Origin: Oscillatoria sp. SIO1A7
GTDB taxonomy: Bacteria; Cyanobacteriota; Cyanobacteriia; Cyanobacteriales; Laspinemataceae
DNA: 55,545 nucleotides
Assembly: GCA_010672965.1 (NCBI GenBank)
Contig: JAAHFN010000012.1
Location: 7,340 to 62,884, forward strand
Direction: 5' to 3'
A program made the translations under genes and the position numbers. Under the pieces are notes generated by a model. That model worked only from the letters and a program-made list of their open reading frames with translations. It ran no database searches and was not told the origin of the DNA. Positions 54,239 through 55,545 of the stretch are shown in pieces. Every line of letters starts with the position of its first letter. Within the stretch, counting starts at the first letter, position 1.

Positions 54239-54350
54239 TTGTAGGGGCGGTGCCCCCGTGCCCGCCCAGACCAACCAGGGCGGCCGGGGGGCGGCCGGGG
54301 CGATTCTCGCATTGGGAGACGCTATGCGATCGCTCTTGGGATTGCCCCTA
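54239..54350. repeat. TGTAGGGGC...GCCCCTACA palindromic spacer element
   Basis: The outer arms TGTAGGGGCGGTGCCCC and GATTGCCCCTACAG surround GGCGGCCGGGG repeats. It lies in the convergent spacer between pdxA and the binding-protein gene, flanked by TTTTGAG/CTCAAAACT heptamers. Confidence 0.6.
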
Positions 54351-54418
54351 CAGTATTTATCGGTAATTAAACGGATTCGCTCTAAAAACTCAAAACTCTC
54401 AAGCTAAGAACTCAAAAC

Positions 54419-55303
54419 TTACTGACTCGTCGCTCCACAAAAATTGCGGGGTTGAGCGTATTCGTATCGGGCATTACTGCCAAAATATTCAACTAAAACG
54501 CGATCGTGTTCCGAACTCAGCAGCACGGAGTTGACAAACTCTTGCCATTGATAGTCGCCTTTGGGCAGGAGCATTCCATAATAATCGCAGGTTAGAGGAA
54601 GCTCCGGTACTATAGCAAAATTATTCGGTTCATTTTGCCAAGATAGCTCGCCCCGCAAGAGAATCCCATCCCCAGCGATCGCATTAATTTCTCCTTTCTT
54701 CAAAGCATTCATCGCCTGGAGTCTCGCATCCTGGTACTCTCCACCGACTGTCGTGCGAAATGCTCTCGCTTCTGCTGCTGGATATCTGTAGCCTAAAAAT
54801 CGTTCCGTTAGGGTTCCGGCAACAACGCCAATTTTCAGCCCTTGCATATTGCTGTAAAAAGGATTGACTTGGCTTTGGTTATCTCTTATAACCAAAAACT
54901 GCGTCCCGGTGACGAAAAATGGTATTGAGTAATCTACTTGGTAGTCGCCAAACTTAATCGTATTCGGCCCGCATTCAATATCTACTGCACCGTTAGATAC
55001 CAAGTCGCGGCGAGTTTCTGCAGTAGATTGAACGTACTCGGTTTTAATCTCTCGCCCCAGCCTGCGACTCAATCGGTCTCGTACAGTCCGGGCAAAATCC
55101 AGACAGTAACCGTTCCACTCGTTCGTCCCCGGGTTAGAAAATCCAAACGGAACGGCGTCTTTTCTCATAGCATACCGGAGAACGCCGGTTTGCTGGATTT
55201 TTCCCATCACCCTTTGCGCCCAACTGGGGGATGGGAACAAAGTCGAACTCAAAATCGAAATAACTACGCTTAGCGTTATCAAGGCGAGTCTGTTGTTTTT
55301 CAT
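54419..55303 (-). CDS. Periplasmic amino-acid-type solute-binding protein (SBP_bac_3)
   Basis: 294 residues. The signal peptide is cleaved around SPSWA-Q (about residue 29). The family 3 pattern is visible: GVLRYAMRKDAVPFGFSNPGTNEWNGYCLDFARTV, VDIECGPNTIKFGD, DYSIPFFVTGTQFLV and LKIGVVAGTLTERFL, ending with the second-lobe segment ALKKGEINAIAGDGIL. Probable substrate is an amino acid such as glutamate, glutamine or another polar residue. No permease or ATPase gene follows within the window. Confidence 0.9.
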   Translation of the reverse strand: MKNNRLALITLSVVISILSSTLFPSPSWAQRVMGKIQQTGVLRYAMRKDAVPFGFSNPGTNEWNGYCLDFARTVRDRLSRRLGREIKTEYVQSTAETRRDLVSNGAVDIECGPNTIKFGDYQVDYSIPFFVTGTQFLVIRDNQSQVNPFYSNMQGLKIGVVAGTLTERFLGYRYPAAEARAFRTTVGGEYQDARLQAMNALKKGEINAIAGDGILLRGELSWQNEPNNFAIVPELPLTCDYYGMLLPKGDYQWQEFVNSVLLSSEHDRVLVEYFGSNARYEYAQPRNFCGATSQ

Positions 55304-55545
55304 CTATCTCTCGCTAACTCTCTGGTTAATAATAACTTGACTGGGAAGCGATCGCTCCTCCCTGCTTGCACCTGCAAAGCTTCCCCAGGACTTACACAAA
55401 TTGTCGGTTCCAGAGCTATATAGCATTTCTCAAATAAGTGTAATAAGCGATCGGGTAGGGGCGACAGCATCCCCCTTGACCATCTCTGCTATAAAACCGG
55501 GATTTTGATCTTGGGATGCTTCGCCCAGACACTTTCCATCAATTT
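55304..55545. other. Spacer ending inside a TATAGC-TTTCTCAAAT element
   Basis: 55421 to the window end has TATAGCATTTCTCAAATAAG at its left and the GGGGCGACAGCATCCCC/GGGATGCTTCGCCC core; the right TIR should lie just beyond 55545. An ACTTACACAAATTGTC piece at 55391 recalls the ACAGGACTTACGCA elements. Confidence 0.65.

Overview
The window looks like chromosomal DNA of a cyanobacterium. It is dense in GCGATCGC-type (HIP1-like) sites. It carries iron-stress and chlorophyll-antenna genes (isiA, isiB and three more IsiA/CP43'-family genes), an allophycocyanin beta-like gene and many GAF/PAS histidine kinases. Its spacers are full of heptanucleotide repeats, small palindromes and MITE-like elements. 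The repeat load and gene set suggest a filamentous, non-heterocystous Oscillatoriales-type genome; that placement is inference. I recognised no rRNA, tRNA or CRISPR array.

Layout. 1-5202: 3' part of a TamB/DUF490-family gene whose left part consists of near-identical 92/101-residue repeats. 5203-5878: stacked small mobile elements. 5879-15042 (all minus strand): the photosynthesis block. In transcription order it holds two six-helix chlorophyll-binding proteins (CBPs), a CBP-PsaL fusion, a diverged ApcB, isiA (broken by a frameshift), a small Cys-rich membrane protein, isiB (flavodoxin), an alpha/beta-hydrolase-fold gene at the isiC position and a Crp-family regulator. 16162-22939 (minus): three sensor/response-regulator genes, the last two being a tight pair. 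23169-26765 (plus): a probable pseudokinase-WD40 protein. 27087-30587: two pentapeptide-repeat proteins. 31673-37221: thioredoxin-fold protein, XRE-like regulator, Pro/Glu-rich membrane protein, NanE and a GAF hybrid histidine kinase. 37565-42420 (plus): CobN, then a stand-alone GAF protein with a phytochrome-type Cys-His motif. 42640-45524 (minus): lipoprotein esterase, two paralogous 66/67-residue proteins and a cyclophilin. 46298-51467 (plus): DUF928 protein, CHASE2 adenylate cyclase and a WD40 protein. 51806-55303: pRiA4b ORF-3-like protein, PdxA and a periplasmic solute-binding protein.

How the genes work together. The 7-15 kb block is a coherent light-harvesting/iron-stress unit. The three upstream antenna genes are translationally coupled (TAATG overlap, 2-bp gap, strong Shine-Dalgarno sites). 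One antenna carries a C-terminal PsaL domain that could dock it to photosystem I. Flavodoxin replaces ferredoxin under iron limitation. isiA appears inactivated by a 10-nt deletion between short direct repeats, so the three paralogs may carry the antenna function.

A second theme is repeat invasion. At least three MITE-like elements have 12-bp terminal inverted repeats and 8-bp target-site duplications, one of them nested in another element. Several interspersed palindromes sit in frame inside genes (TamB, a histidine kinase, ApcB-like). The most unusual signals are the isi/apcB/CBP cluster with broken isiA, the MITE family, the degenerate signalling proteins (kinase without phospho-acceptor His, receiver without Asp, pseudokinase) and the paired small proteins.
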